A program made the translations under genes and the position numbers. Shown piece by piece: positions 15,902 to 16,010 of a stretch of 16,010 bases of DNA (within the stretch, counting starts at the first letter, position 1; each line of letters begins with the position of its first letter). The DNA lies in contig DATESN010000087.1 in the NCBI GenBank assembly GCA_035270785.1, forward strand, positions 1 through 16,010. The letters run 5' to 3'. The stretch is from DATESN01 sp035270785 (GTDB taxonomy: Bacteria > Bacillota > Clostridia > Lachnospirales > Lachnospiraceae). The notes under the pieces were generated by a model. It worked only from the letters and a program-made list of their open reading frames with translations, did no database searches and had not been told where the DNA came from.

Positions 15902-16010
15902 TTGGAATTTTGATTTTAGCTTTAAAAATGGCTCTATATCAATTTTTTAAATTTAAATCACTTTAATAAGCCTTTTGGTAAAGAATAAAGGGATATTCCC
16001 TCTATACTGT

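Overview
The window is AT-rich, with strong Shine-Dalgarno sites (GGAGG-type) ahead of most genes. Its gene types include single-pass membrane proteins with long acidic linkers, internalin-like LRRs, a DUF5050-like propeller, a membrane-anchored transglutaminase and an MMPL transporter. This points to a low-GC Firmicute, most likely a clostridial/Lachnospiraceae-type anaerobe. No rRNA, tRNA, CRISPR array or recognisable IS was seen.

Region 1 (1-7168) is one plus-strand cluster and the most unusual part. It opens with the C-terminal end of a protein with 21 Glu-Pro repeats. A soluble VirD4/TraG-type ATPase follows, with no conjugation genes in the window. Next come an LRR membrane protein, an M48 (HtpX-like) membrane metalloprotease with a tandem Tudor/Agenet-like tail, a small single-pass acidic protein, and a single-pass protein with a propeller-like exterior. 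The LRR and propeller proteins share an aromatic N-terminal cytoplasmic module (one and two copies). The LRR and small acidic proteins appear to share a C-terminal extracytoplasmic domain. Gaps are short (0-61 bases), with a strong RBS at each gene after the ATPase. I infer one operon encoding an envelope-associated ATPase/protease/sensor assembly that I cannot match to a named system.

Region 2 (7169-9464): a gap holds a perfect 19-bp hairpin terminator, a possible minus-strand gene remnant and a putative promoter with a palindrome. It leads to a membrane-anchored transglutaminase-like protein and an overlapping small polytopic membrane protein.

Region 3 (9478-12921): a minus-strand TetR-family repressor diverges from a large MMPL/RND-type transporter. 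The shared promoter region carries repeated GTTG/CAAC elements over the -35 boxes, consistent with local repression. A strong terminator ends the transporter unit.

Region 4 (12922-16010): an AT-rich gap with a 12-bp tandem repeat precedes a solitary FRG-domain protein. Then comes an AAA/ABC-like ATPase (TTG start), whose stop overlaps the start of a five-helix membrane protein (ATGA). FRG proteins and stand-alone AAA ATPases occur in accessory and defence loci, but the sequence alone does not prove a defence role here.
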